Assembly: GCA_017255395.1 (NCBI GenBank)
Contig: JAFKDC010000022.1
Span: 1-64,000, forward strand
From: Enemella evansiae
GTDB taxonomy: Bacteria > Pseudomonadota > Alphaproteobacteria > Rhodobacterales > Rhodobacteraceae
Direction of reading: 5' to 3'
DNA: 64,000 nucleotides
Shown here: positions 1 to 7,787 of the stretch, piece by piece
Position numbering within the stretch: the stretch's first letter is position 1
Layout: the number at the start of each line of letters is the position of its first letter
Notes under the pieces: model-generated
The model's input: only the letters and a program-made list of their open reading frames with translations
Database searches by the model: none
What the model was told of the DNA's origin: nothing
Made by a program: the position numbers and the translations under genes

Positions 1-193
1 GTGTTGTACGAAGGCCAGTTTCTGGTTTTGTACTTCGTAGGGGACCAACTGCTCATGCAGCGTTGCTACCCCACTGGATTCAAACAGTGAATCCCTCATC
101 CCATTTGTGCAACAAAGCCGGGGCATCCTCGGAGTCGCGGCCGTGCACGGGTCTGTGCCCGACTTTGTGTACTGGTTTGTGTACCAGAAACGC
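1..193. other. left flank of the element, no gene seen
   Basis: No convincing coding region lies here; the short open frames lack ribosome sites and run into the tRNA-like repeat. The stretch holds several TGTAC words (near 5, 29, 166 and 179) and an inverted pair TACGAAG/CTTCGTA near 7-38. It should be the original chromosomal DNA downstream of tRNA-Asn, or the end of a second, tandemly inserted element. The sequence does not decide between these. Confidence 0.4.
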
Positions 194-218
194 AAAAACC
201 ACTCCCGAGGGAGTGGTT
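194..218 (-). terminator. probable native terminator of tRNA-Asn
   Basis: A 9-bp perfect stem (AACCACTCC with GGAGTGGTT, tetraloop CGAG) is followed on the minus strand by TTTTT. It lies about 30 nt beyond the left repeat, where the 3' flank of an uninterrupted minus-strand tRNA-Asn gene would be. Integration of the element has moved it about 14.8 kb away from the tRNA it would terminate. On the plus strand it is followed by CTTTT, so it may work in both directions. Confidence 0.65.
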
Positions 219-249
219 CTTTTGCCAAATCAGTCTCTTGCGAGATTTT

Positions 250-296
250 TGGCTCCGGCGGTAGGGATCGAACCTACGACCAATTGATTAACAGTC
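250..296. repeat. attachment repeat, left (tRNA-Asn 3' end copy)
   Basis: A 47-bp sequence identical to 15004-15050. It matches the tRNA-Asn 3' half from the anticodon loop through the encoded CCA, read on the minus strand. After 296 it diverges and no 5' half of the tRNA follows, so this is the duplicated att copy and not a gene. Confidence 0.93.
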
Positions 297-411
297 TGAA
301 GTTGTGAGCAAATCATGGCTCACCGGCGCTCATTCGGGGCGTACGGTCCCTTGAAAACACGGCAATATTTTCCCGGTACACCACCTAGGCTCACCTGGAT
401 CAACCGCAAAC

Positions 412-431
412 ACTGTACTCGGGACTGTACT
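412..431 (+). promoter_or_regulatory. candidate integrase arm-type sites
   Basis: The octamer ACTGTACT occurs twice (412-419 and 424-431) at 12-bp spacing directly before the integrase start. The 11-mer CTGTACTCGGG (413-423) recurs in the same orientation at 14949-14959, just inside the other end. Sites shared by both ends, 117 bp and 45 bp from the core repeats, fit arm-type binding sites of a tyrosine integrase, and their position would also allow autoregulation. This is an inference from position and repetition only. Confidence 0.35.
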
Positions 432-435
432 TTCC

Positions 436-1560
436 ATGGCCATCTTCAAGTTCACCGAGGCCCGCCTAAGGGACCTCCCGCTCGGCTCGGGCATCCACCG
501 CGACACGGAGGTCAAGGGCCTCATTTGCATCGCCCACAAGACCACCAAGACCTTCGCCGTGCAGGGCGACGTCCGCAGGGACAAACGCCTCGTCCGCTCA
601 GTGCGGGTAAAGATCGGCCGCACCGACCTGGTGCGCCTGGCCGAGGCCAGGAACGAGGCCCGCAGGCTCATGGCCACGATCCAGTCGGGCATCGACCCCA
701 CCGCTGGTCCAGAGGCCACTGGCATCACGCTGGAGCAGGCGCTGAAGGAGCACCTAAGCGAGCGTGACCTCTCGGCCGCCACGGAGCGTAACTACCAGTA
801 TCACATGGACAACTACCTCGGGCGTCTTCGGCGTCGTGCCGTGGCTGACATCACGCGCCAGGACTGCCGAGAGCTCATGGAGCAGCTCACCAGGCGTCAC
901 GGTAAGACCACGGGCGCGTCGGTGATGCGCACCGTCCGAGCGCTCGTGAACACCGCCCGACGGCACGACGAGACTATAGGGGCGAACCCGGTGGACGCCA
1001 TCCGCGTGCCCGCCACACCGAAGCGGGAGGTGGGCGAACTGGACGTCGCGGGCTTCTGGTCCGTGACCGAGGCCATGTCTCCGCTCATGCGAGACCTCCA
1101 ACGGGCGTTCCTGCTGACCGGCGCGCGGCGGACGTCGCTGCTGGGCGTGAGGCGCGCCGACTTCGACGCCGGTCGGGGCGTGCTGACCTTCACCCACATG
1201 AAGACGGGTGGGTCTTGGTCGTTCCCGACCGGGCGCTGGCTGACCGCGGCGCTGGCCGCACGGATGGAGGAGGACGAGCCGCTGAACTCGCCATGGCTCT
1301 GGCCATCGCCGGGCGCCGCCTCCGGCCATGTGGCCGAGCCAAAGCGGGGCGGCGTCCCGTCTCCCCACGCACTCCGCCACCACTGCCGCACCATGATGAT
1401 CGCCGCGGGCGTCCCCTACGCCGAGGGCGCGCTCCTGCTGGGACAGCGTCTGCCGGGGGCCAGCGGTGGCTACGTTCACCAGACGCACCTTGTCGAGGCG
1501 CTGCGTCCGCACGCTCAGGCGCTGGAAGACCTGGTCCTAGAGAGGGCTGGTGTTGCGTGA
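436..1560 (+). CDS. int: tyrosine-type site-specific integrase
   Basis: 374 residues. It should catalyse recombination between the tRNA-Asn att sites. Residues 1-90 resemble the arm-binding/DUF4102-like N-terminus of P4-type integrases, about 95-195 the SAM-like core-binding domain, and the rest the catalytic domain. Visible catalytic residues are Arg231/232 in LLTGARRTSLLG, Lys256, HALRHH with His311 and Arg314, and the nucleophile candidate Tyr346 in GGYVH. It lies 139 bp inside the left repeat and reads into the element. The ATG at 436 has no strong ribosome site, so a weakly translated or leaderless start is possible. Confidence 0.93.
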   Translation: MAIFKFTEARLRDLPLGSGIHRDTEVKGLICIAHKTTKTFAVQGDVRRDKRLVRSVRVKIGRTDLVRLAEARNEARRLMATIQSGIDPTAGPEATGITLEQALKEHLSERDLSAATERNYQYHMDNYLGRLRRRAVADITRQDCRELMEQLTRRHGKTTGASVMRTVRALVNTARRHDETIGANPVDAIRVPATPKREVGELDVAGFWSVTEAMSPLMRDLQRAFLLTGARRTSLLGVRRADFDAGRGVLTFTHMKTGGSWSFPTGRWLTAALAARMEEDEPLNSPWLWPSPGAASGHVAEPKRGGVPSPHALRHHCRTMMIAAGVPYAEGALLLGQRLPGASGGYVHQTHLVEALRPHAQALEDLVLERAGVA

Positions 1561-1732
1561 ACGACGGTGCGCAGGCTTAATTCGCTGGTAATTTTCTTGG
1601 TTCATACTCGCTAACCTGAGATCACAAAAGCGCCCGGGCACATCCTGGGCCGTAGGGTCCTGTCGGTTCAAACGATGCCGCCGGCTGAGGGCACCCCAGA
1701 GAGATAGATAGCTAAACGGCACACACTTTCGA

Positions 1733-1749
1733 CGGACGCATCGCGTCCG
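1733..1749. promoter_or_regulatory. inverted repeat before the first AlpA-like gene
   Basis: A 7-bp perfect inverted repeat (CGGACGC, 3-nt spacer, GCGTCCG) sits just upstream of the GAGGAG ribosome site of the gene at 1766. It could be an operator for the element's own HTH proteins or a hairpin affecting translation. There is no further support. Confidence 0.3.
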
Positions 1750-1765
1750 ATTGAGGAGATGTGCC

Positions 1766-1966
1766 ATGCAAGCTCCATCAGAGCCTCAGACATTCACCAG
1801 CCCGTGGCTGACCACCGAACAGGCCGCCGCCTACCTCAGCGTGTCCGCCGGGACCCTCGCCAACTGGCGCAGTAAGGGCAACGGACCCCGCTACCGTGCT
1901 GTCGGTCGGATGGTCCGATACCACCGCGACGATCTGGACGCCTTCATGATGGAGGGGGCGGCATGA
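1766..1966 (+). CDS. AlpA/excisionase-like HTH protein
   Basis: 66 residues. Residues 12-60 form a MerR/excisionase-type winged helix: WLTTEQAAAYLSVSAGTLANW, then a basic wing ending in YHRDDLDAFM. In P4-like elements such proteins control excision and early transcription. I chose the ATG at 1766 because GAGGAG (1753-1758) is 7 nt upstream; the upstream TTG would lie on that ribosome site. It overlaps the next gene by ATGA. A second protein of the same kind lies at 2505, so one may be the recombination directionality factor and the other the regulator. Confidence 0.8.
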   Translation: MQAPSEPQTFTSPWLTTEQAAAYLSVSAGTLANWRSKGNGPRYRAVGRMVRYHRDDLDAFMMEGAA

Positions 1967-2343
1967 GCGTAAGATCACCCGCCGACGAACAGGACTGGGC
2001 GCAGGTCGACTACGTGATGACGCTGACCCTGTTCATCATTAAAAAAAACGAGGGACACCACTTCGTGAAGCTGCTGGTCAATCTGCTGAAAAGCCGACTG
2101 CTCTGGGAGCAGACCGACCCGTGCACGCTGGCCGCAGTGGCAGTCTACGCCGACCGCTTTCCCAGGTTCGTCAACAAGGATGGCAGCGTGTTCTTCGATA
2201 CGCCGGAGAGTGTGCTGGCGCTGTCCAGAGACCCAATCTTCTGGGATGACCCGTATCTGGTGGCCCTGGCCAAGAGACGCGCCGCGCGACCAAACCGCCA
2301 ACGGGCGAAGGACGGCGAGCCCTACATGGACCGGGGCATCTGA
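1963..2343 (+). CDS. unrecognised protein, translationally coupled
   Basis: 126 residues that I do not recognise. It starts at an ATGA overlap with the AlpA-like gene, so translation is probably coupled. It has an N-terminal hydrophobic stretch (YVMTLTLFIIKK, residues 17-28), more likely a buried helix than a membrane anchor, an aromatic-rich middle and a basic tail (KRRAARPNRQRAK). The position between two HTH genes, ahead of the replication genes, suggests a role in control of the element, but nothing in the protein shows this. Confidence 0.6.
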   Translation: MSVRSPADEQDWAQVDYVMTLTLFIIKKNEGHHFVKLLVNLLKSRLLWEQTDPCTLAAVAVYADRFPRFVNKDGSVFFDTPESVLALSRDPIFWDDPYLVALAKRRAARPNRQRAKDGEPYMDRGI

Positions 2344-2422
2344 GGCCCGCCAGCGTTGGAGCGCACCTGCGCCCACGTTGGCTTACGCGTCCGCGTCAGC
2401 ACGACATTCTGGGAGTTGTGAA

Positions 2423-2455
2423 GCCGGTCGTCCTCACCGCCTGAGGACGACCGGC
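2423..2455. terminator. strong hairpin between early genes
   Basis: A 14-bp perfect inverted repeat (stem arms 2423-2436 and 2442-2455, 5-nt loop) lies between 2343 and the next gene. No T run follows on either strand, so it may be a processing or pausing hairpin or an operator rather than a classical intrinsic terminator. Confidence 0.5.
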
Positions 2456-2504
2456 CCGCTGATCCACCATGCGAGATTGCGAAGACCACACAGAGGAGAC
2501 GATC

Positions 2505-2738
2505 ATGTCTGAGAAGAACAATACCGCCCCAGGGGCGCCCGCCGTACCCTCGTTCGGCGACCTGCTCACGACGAAGCAGGCAGCAGAGATCACGGGGCAC
2601 CCGGAGACCGTGCTAAACCAGTACCGGACCCTCAGGCGGCGTGGCCGCGAGTTGGGCCCAGAGTACATCACGATCGGTCGAGCCGTCTTCTATACGCGTT
2701 CCGCCGTAGATGCCTACGTCGCCAACCGGCGGGGTTGA
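2505..2738 (+). CDS. second small AlpA/MerR-like HTH protein
   Basis: 77 residues. A low-complexity N-terminus of about 20 residues is followed by a helix-turn-helix, LLTTKQAAEITGHPETVLNQ, and a wing ending in YTRSAVDAYVANRRG. The ATG at 2505 is preceded by AGAGGAG at good spacing, so the upstream ATG at 2469 is not preferred. It lies 3 nt before the primase gene, as expected for a regulator or accessory factor of the replication operon. Confidence 0.75.
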   Translation: MSEKNNTAPGAPAVPSFGDLLTTKQAAEITGHPETVLNQYRTLRRRGRELGPEYITIGRAVFYTRSAVDAYVANRRG

Positions 2739-2741
2739 CCA

Positions 2742-3719
2742 ATGGCAGAGCAGAGAACGGAGCCGGCACAGCTCAAGCCGCTCGTCGAGGCATGCTACCA
2801 CCTCGTCCCGCTGCACCGCTGGGACGCCAAGGCCAGATGCAAGCGCACCGGAAAGATGCGCGAGCGGGGCAAGTCTCCAGTCCACACCAACTGGACCACT
2901 CGACCGTACCGCAGCGAGGACCAGTTCGACCACATGGCGGCCGGGAACAACGTCGGGGTCAGGCTGACGGCCCGCGACCTTGTTATCGACGTAGACCCGC
3001 GCAGTTTTCCGAGGGGCGAGACGCTCGCGACCGAAAACCCCTTCGGCCGCCTATGCCGAGACGTCGGGCTAGACGTGGGAGCCTACCCGCAGGTCGAGAC
3101 CGGGAGCGGTGGCCTGCACGTCTACATGAAGAAGCCTCCGCGCCTGGCCGTCGTGGACGGCTTAAAGGACGTGCCGGGCGTCGAGTTCAAGACGTTCGGT
3201 CGCCAGGTCGTCGCGCCAGGTTCTGTCCATCCAACCGGAAGCCGCTACACCTGGTCCTCGGACCCCGACGACCTGTGGCTCGGCGTGCCGCGTGCTCCGA
3301 AGGAACTGCTCCTCAGGATCAGGAGGCCGAAGCCGGTGGCATCGGCAACGGGTGCAGGGGCCGGGGATCACCCGCCCGAGGAGATCGCTGCCATCCTGGA
3401 CAGGCTCGACCCGGAGGACTTCCGCGACCACGAGCGCTGGCTTCAGCTCATGATGGCCTGTCACCACGCCAGCGCGGGTGCGGCCCGAGAGGAGTTCGTC
3501 GAGTGGTGCGGCCGCGACCCGCTATACGCGAGCGACGGCCCGGAGGTGTCATACCGCTGGGACAGCCTGCGCCGGAACGGCGTCGGGCTCGGCACCCTGT
3601 ACATGTTCATGCGGGAGGCTGGAGCGGCACACCTGATCGACCGGCGTCCCCGCTACGAATTCCCCGACGACCTCGGGCAGTCGGATGACGCTCCGCTCGA
3701 TGCGGGGGTGACGCCATGA
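2742..3719 (+). CDS. bifunctional primase-polymerase (Prim-Pol) with PriCT-like tail
   Basis: 325 residues. It is expected to make primers, and perhaps extend DNA, for element replication. The Prim-Pol (archaeo-eukaryotic primase) fold is shown by LVIDVDPR with metal-binding Asp83 and Asp85, by SGGLHVYM with His126, and by GVEFKTFGRQVVAPGSVHP. Residues about 220-300 (DFRDHERWLQLMMACH onward) match a PriCT-2-type domain, which links primase to helicase. It overlaps the helicase gene by ATGA (3716-3719), so the two are co-translated as a replication unit. In P4 the primase and helicase are one fused protein; here they are split. Confidence 0.87.
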   Translation: MAEQRTEPAQLKPLVEACYHLVPLHRWDAKARCKRTGKMRERGKSPVHTNWTTRPYRSEDQFDHMAAGNNVGVRLTARDLVIDVDPRSFPRGETLATENPFGRLCRDVGLDVGAYPQVETGSGGLHVYMKKPPRLAVVDGLKDVPGVEFKTFGRQVVAPGSVHPTGSRYTWSSDPDDLWLGVPRAPKELLLRIRRPKPVASATGAGAGDHPPEEIAAILDRLDPEDFRDHERWLQLMMACHHASAGAAREEFVEWCGRDPLYASDGPEVSYRWDSLRRNGVGLGTLYMFMREAGAAHLIDRRPRYEFPDDLGQSDDAPLDAGVTP

Positions 3720-5137
3720 CCATTGACACCAGAGACACCCTGCAGAACCTGGCACCTAGCCACCTGGCCGCTGAGGTCCTCACGGGCGGGTTCGTGGTCA
3801 AGGCTCTGGGCATGTGGCTGGAGTACATTCCGACCGAGAACCGATACCGTGAGCTGTCCGACGACGAGCTCAAGTCGATGGTCTGGCGTGCGCTGGAGGG
3901 TCGCACGTACATCCACCGCGGCAAGGACGGCGAGGAGGAGCGGCCCCTGTTCCTCGACACCAAGACTTCGGCCAACGTCCGCGAGGCGATGATCCACCTC
4001 ACGCTTGAATCCGGTGTGGAGTCGCTGCCCTTCTGGCGTCACAGGCGAGAGGGGGACCCTGACCCCCGTGACCTGCTGCCGCTCGCCAACGGGCTGCTCG
4101 ACTGGCGGACAGGCGAGCTAATCGAGAGGACGCCGCGCTTCGTGTCCACGGGCTGCTCGGGCGTGGCCCACGACCCGGCGGCGGAGACGTTCATGTGGGA
4201 CCTGTTCCTCGACGAAATTTTCGACGGCGACTGGGAACAGGTGGAGCTTCTGCACGAGGTCATGGGCTGCATCCTGACCGGGCAGAGCAAGTATCAGAAG
4301 ATCTTCCAGATGTTCGGCCCGCCTCGCTCCGGCAAGGGTACAGTCGGCAGGATGCTGGTCGAGCTCCTCGGCGTCGCGTCTGTCGCGTCCCCCAAGATCA
4401 GGCAGATCGCTGACGGGGGCTTCGGCCTCTCCTCGCTCATCGGCAAGACGGCCGCCATAGTCGGGGACGCCCGGCTCGACCGTGGGCGCCAGACCTCGGC
4501 GCTAACCGAACTCCTGCTGACCACCTCGGGCGGCGACCTCCAGACCATCCAGCGCAAGCACAGGGACGACTACATCGGCTACCTGCCGGTCCAGTGGCTC
4601 CTCATGTCCAACGAGCCCGTGCTCATGCACGACCTAACCGGGACCGTGGCGACCAGGATGGTCATGATGGAGACGCGCCGGTCCTTCCTGGGCCAGGAGG
4701 ATGTGGACGTCTTCGTGCGGGACCTGCTGCCCGAGGCGCCAGGCGTGCTGAACCGCTGTCTTGCCGGGGCCAGGCGTCTGGCAGAGCGTGGCCGCTTCCG
4801 CGTGCCTTCCTCGATACGCGGAAGGCAGGCCGAGATACTGAGGGATGCGTCCACGGTGGCCGCCTTCGCGTCCGAGTGCCTGGTCAAGGACCCGAACGCC
4901 ATGACGCCCAAGAAGGACGTCTACGCCGCGTACGAGAGCTACTGTCTTGGCCATGGCCGTATTGGCACCGATGCCAACATCTTCTGGCGTGACCTCCGCT
5001 CGTCGGGGAAGTTCCGGGACGACATGGTGAAGCGCGTCCGTAGCGGCGGGGAGCGCGTCCAGGCGGTGGACGGACTGAGGGTAGAGCTCGACGTCGCCTC
5101 CCTGCCGAACGACCCGGCTGACGATTTTCCCGACTAG
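3716..5137 (+). CDS. P4/D5-type superfamily 3 replicative helicase
   Basis: 473 residues. The N-terminal D5_N-like region (about 85-190) contains PLANGLLDWRTGEL, typical of phage/plasmid P4-family primases. The SF3 ATPase has a Walker A motif FGPPRSGKGT (200-209), a Walker B-like AAIVGDARLD (246-255), a sensor-type LLMSNEP (295-301) and an Arg-finger candidate at 314. The C-terminal 100 residues are probably a winged helix for origin binding. The iteron block starts 5 bp after the stop codon, as in SaPI rep-ori modules. Confidence 0.9.
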   Translation: MTIDTRDTLQNLAPSHLAAEVLTGGFVVKALGMWLEYIPTENRYRELSDDELKSMVWRALEGRTYIHRGKDGEEERPLFLDTKTSANVREAMIHLTLESGVESLPFWRHRREGDPDPRDLLPLANGLLDWRTGELIERTPRFVSTGCSGVAHDPAAETFMWDLFLDEIFDGDWEQVELLHEVMGCILTGQSKYQKIFQMFGPPRSGKGTVGRMLVELLGVASVASPKIRQIADGGFGLSSLIGKTAAIVGDARLDRGRQTSALTELLLTTSGGDLQTIQRKHRDDYIGYLPVQWLLMSNEPVLMHDLTGTVATRMVMMETRRSFLGQEDVDVFVRDLLPEAPGVLNRCLAGARRLAERGRFRVPSSIRGRQAEILRDASTVAAFASECLVKDPNAMTPKKDVYAAYESYCLGHGRIGTDANIFWRDLRSSGKFRDDMVKRVRSGGERVQAVDGLRVELDVASLPNDPADDFPD

Positions 5138-5141
5138 AAGC

Positions 5142-5491
5142 GGTCAGGGTTGAGAACGTCCAACCCTGACCGGCCCCTGACCGCCCTCGATCGGATCACC
5201 GAAATCGGGCCCCATAGACTGGGAGACTGGTCGCAGCGGTCAGGGGCGGTCAGGGTTCTTTGCCGAAACGATCACCGAAAACTTGGGCCGGTCAGAGTTG
5301 GAGGCTGGCCGGTCAGGGTTCGGTCGGGCATGGAGGCTTCCAACTCTGACCGGCTAAGTGGCTGTTTCGGATGCGCTTTTTTGTCCAACTTCGAGGGCGG
5401 TCAGGGTGGTCAGGGTTCTTTTCTGGTTATCGCATTAAGAAAAGAAGGAAGAACGACGTTATGTGTCACCACCTGGTCAGAAACCCTGACC
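5142..5491. other. candidate replication origin: iterons around an AT-rich tract
   Basis: The 10-mer GGTCAGGGTT occurs directly at 5142, 5248, 5311 and 5408 and inverted at 5162 and 5482. Near copies are GGTCAGGGG (5238), GGTCAGAGTT (5290, with an inverted copy ending at 5351) and GGTCAGGGT (5399). Paired copies form an 11-bp hairpin (5142-5171) and a 12-bp inverted repeat (5290-5351). The last pair encloses the most AT-rich stretch of the region (about 5413-5470). Iterons flanking an AT-rich tract directly after a Rep helicase is the known SaPI arrangement. No gene is supported here. Confidence 0.75.
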
Positions 5492-5914
5492 GCCCCGACC
5501 GCCCTGACCGCCCTCGAACTTCGATGGGCCGGCTGGCTGGGAAGGCACCTGGATGGATGGGCTGCCTCACGCCAGTGAGAGATAGGCTCGCTCACACGTG
5601 AGTTCGCTGGCATACGACGCCAACGGGACGTGGCATTCTCGACCTCGAACATTGTGCGGCAAGCCGGCCAGAAAACCTGACGCTGACGATCCAGCGCGTC
5701 GAGAGGGCCCCCTCTGACATGCAGTCAGGGGGTCAGACGACTGAAAGGGGAATCTCGTCAAGGGCATATGGACGGCTCTGCCTCGTCGAGCACAGCGTTG
5801 GGAACTGCAGACGCCTCGTAAAGCCACCCAACGACGCTGTAAGTTGAGAAGCGCGAAGCGGTCGTACGGGTCGAACCGAACGCCCCTGATGCCGAGGAAA
5901 GAGGAGATGCCTGC
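5492..5914. other. non-coding gap after the origin
   Basis: I see no gene with a ribosome site. Weak TCAGGGG-type words continue to about 5750, then ordinary sequence leads to the ribosome site GAGGAG (5901-5906). A promoter for the terminase-like operon, and possibly a packaging site, may lie here, but neither can be identified by eye. Confidence 0.4.
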
Positions 5915-6562
5915 GTGAGCATCATGCGGATGAACAGGATCAGGCCCGCGCCCGACCCACACAGGCCGAGCCAGTTGGCCCCAGTCGTGGCCCAAGTGTA
6001 CGGCGAGAAGGGCGACGAGTTCCTCGGCTACCTGAGGCAGTTCGGGCACGTCACCTATGCGGCCAACATGACTGGCCTGACCCGGCGGACTTTCTACGAC
6101 CGGCGTGCAAAGCATCCCGACTTTGCCGAGGCGTGGGACGACGCCGTGACCGCCTTCGAGGAGGAGCTCACACAGCGCGTGGTCCAGACGGCCCTCGAGA
6201 TGGGCACGGGCAAGTGGGTGCCGGTGATCGACCCGAAGACCGGCAGGCCCGAGCTGGACGACGACTTCGAGGTGGTCCACCGCTTCGAGACTTCCCACGT
6301 GGACCCGCGGGTGCTGACGAAGCTGCTGGCCCTGCGCATGAGCTCGGTGGACGGCCCGGCCCAGACCAACGTCCAGATCAACAACCAGACCAACGTCCAC
6401 AACGAGCTGCCGACACGGAAGCCCAAGCTCGTCGGCGGCACCACCGGTTCCATACGAAGACCCCTGGGCGACCCCGACGCATCGGAAGCACGTCCGGGCG
6501 TCGAGTACGCGGAGGTGATCCAGGGGACGGCACACGAGCCCGTCGGAGACGACGATGCCTGA
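5915..6562 (+). CDS. small-terminase-like HTH protein
   Basis: 215 residues. Residues about 40-75 (VTYAANMTGLTRRTFYDRR then HPDFAEAWDDA) match the DNA-binding start of phage small terminase subunits, followed by a helical segment that in TerS mediates oligomerisation. The C-terminal third is polar with an Asn-rich patch. PICIs and similar satellites carry their own TerS to redirect the helper's packaging motor to satellite DNA. No large subunit is present, which fits that role. The start is GTG at 5915, 8 nt after GAGGAG. It overlaps the next gene by 8 nt. Confidence 0.72.
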   Translation: MSIMRMNRIRPAPDPHRPSQLAPVVAQVYGEKGDEFLGYLRQFGHVTYAANMTGLTRRTFYDRRAKHPDFAEAWDDAVTAFEEELTQRVVQTALEMGTGKWVPVIDPKTGRPELDDDFEVVHRFETSHVDPRVLTKLLALRMSSVDGPAQTNVQINNQTNVHNELPTRKPKLVGGTTGSIRRPLGDPDASEARPGVEYAEVIQGTAHEPVGDDDA

Positions 6563-6839
6563 TCCCTATCCACACGTCACCTTGGTGTCGCCGGGTGGCG
6601 TCCTCACGAAGCCGTTCGCAGACGGCTCGCACCTGACGATGCGCGTCACCCTTGGCTACCTGTTCGGCGAGGAGGGCGTCCTGACCGAGATGCGGGAGCG
6701 GCGAGAGCCGGTGCCCTGGGAAAACGAGGAGGCCAGAGATACAGCCCTGGCGTCCATCCGAACGCGCATCGACATAGAGGACGACGTCAGGACCGAGCTG
6801 CTGGAGTGGGTGGGAGCCTCCCCGTACTACGAGTCCTAA
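6555..6839 (+). CDS. unrecognised small protein after terS-like gene
   Basis: 94 residues, acidic, no signal peptide or membrane segment. The start overlaps the end of the terminase-like gene by 8 nt, indicating coupled translation and perhaps a shared packaging role. I do not recognise the family. A satellite-specific packaging partner is possible but only inferred from the position. Confidence 0.6.
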   Translation: MPDPYPHVTLVSPGGVLTKPFADGSHLTMRVTLGYLFGEEGVLTEMRERREPVPWENEEARDTALASIRTRIDIEDDVRTELLEWVGASPYYES

Positions 6840-6929
6840 ACCCAAGAAGTAGCAGCCGCCTTTCGCTTCACTCGCGCATCGTTTCGCTCTAAAACCTTTA
6901 GTTGAGAGCGGATTAGCGGGTATCTATGT

Positions 6930-7787
6930 ATGGCCTCGAAATTTGGATCGTTCGCCGATTTCGGTGGATACACAGCCGACGAGGTTAGGGCCATGAGCCG
7001 CGACCAGCAGGTCGCGATGATGGTGGAATGGTTCGGTCGGCAGTTCGAGGACCCGCAGAACGACACCCCGTACAACAAGGATCTAGGTGGGTATGTCTAC
7101 CTGTGGGGCGGCCCATTCGACGCGAGCGACCAGATTCAGGCGGAATTCTCCGACGCGGTCGACTTCGACACCATGATGCGTGCGGTTGAGGAAGTGCAGG
7201 CGGACGGCACTGTAGAGTGGGCTCCGCAGACCGGTGGCGACTTTTACGAGCATCCAGACGAAGACGATCGCGTTGCATCTGGCGAGATAGTCGATGGGGA
7301 TGGTGACTGGCCTCCGATCATTGCCGACCGTCCGCCGATCCCACCTGAACCCGAAGCTCGCGCCGAGGTAGTCCGCCGACTGGACGAATTGGAAGCTCTG
7401 ATTCAACCTCTCGTCGAAAGGCTTCAGGTTGAAGCCAAAGCGCCCCCGATGATGGGCCACAACAACCCGCCCGAGGAGCTTGAGATCGTCCAGGCGGTTC
7501 CGCCTGAAGAATGGCAGGCGCTCAAGACGTCGATCAACGAAATCCGCCAGCAGACTCAGACCCCAGAGCCTGACATCACGGTCGTCGAGCGGGACACCAA
7601 TCGCATCTTGGCCGCGGCCGCAAAGCTAGCCGGGTGGATCAAGGACCGTTTCAATAAGGCTGTCGATACTGGCGTGGCGATTGGGGTGGCATACGGGCTC
7701 GCCAATCCTGAGACTATAAAGGCCGCGCTCATCTCGACCGCCCAAGCAATTCAAGTCTGGTTGAACTCTCTCAACTGGCCCTTCTAG
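6930..7787 (+). CDS. unrecognised 285-residue protein with hydrophobic C-terminus
   Basis: Not recognised. The N-terminal half (about 45-110) has a compact aromatic/acidic pattern: GGYVYLWGGPFDASDQ, then a helix and VEWAPQTGG. A GHNNPPEE motif lies near residue 176. The last 40 residues are rich in Ala, Ile and Val (AIGVAYGLANPETIKAALIS) and could insert in or lie on a membrane. The gene is separated from its neighbours by its own 90-bp AT-richer leader and a 200-bp downstream gap. Its more mixed codon use sets it apart from the surrounding operon, so it looks like independently acquired cargo. The ATG has no good ribosome site. Confidence 0.65.
   Translation: MASKFGSFADFGGYTADEVRAMSRDQQVAMMVEWFGRQFEDPQNDTPYNKDLGGYVYLWGGPFDASDQIQAEFSDAVDFDTMMRAVEEVQADGTVEWAPQTGGDFYEHPDEDDRVASGEIVDGDGDWPPIIADRPPIPPEPEARAEVVRRLDELEALIQPLVERLQVEAKAPPMMGHNNPPEELEIVQAVPPEEWQALKTSINEIRQQTQTPEPDITVVERDTNRILAAAAKLAGWIKDRFNKAVDTGVAIGVAYGLANPETIKAALISTAQAIQVWLNSLNWPF

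Noticed and set aside
63-307. Short open frames at the left edge ending in a tRNA-derived tail
   Set aside because: They read through a terminator hairpin and into the att repeat; this is a well-known false ORF type next to tRNA copies.
5150-5578. 142-codon open frame over the iteron block
   Set aside because: It is built from the repeated GGTCAGGGTT words, has no ribosome site and no domain pattern; the repeats explain it better as an origin.
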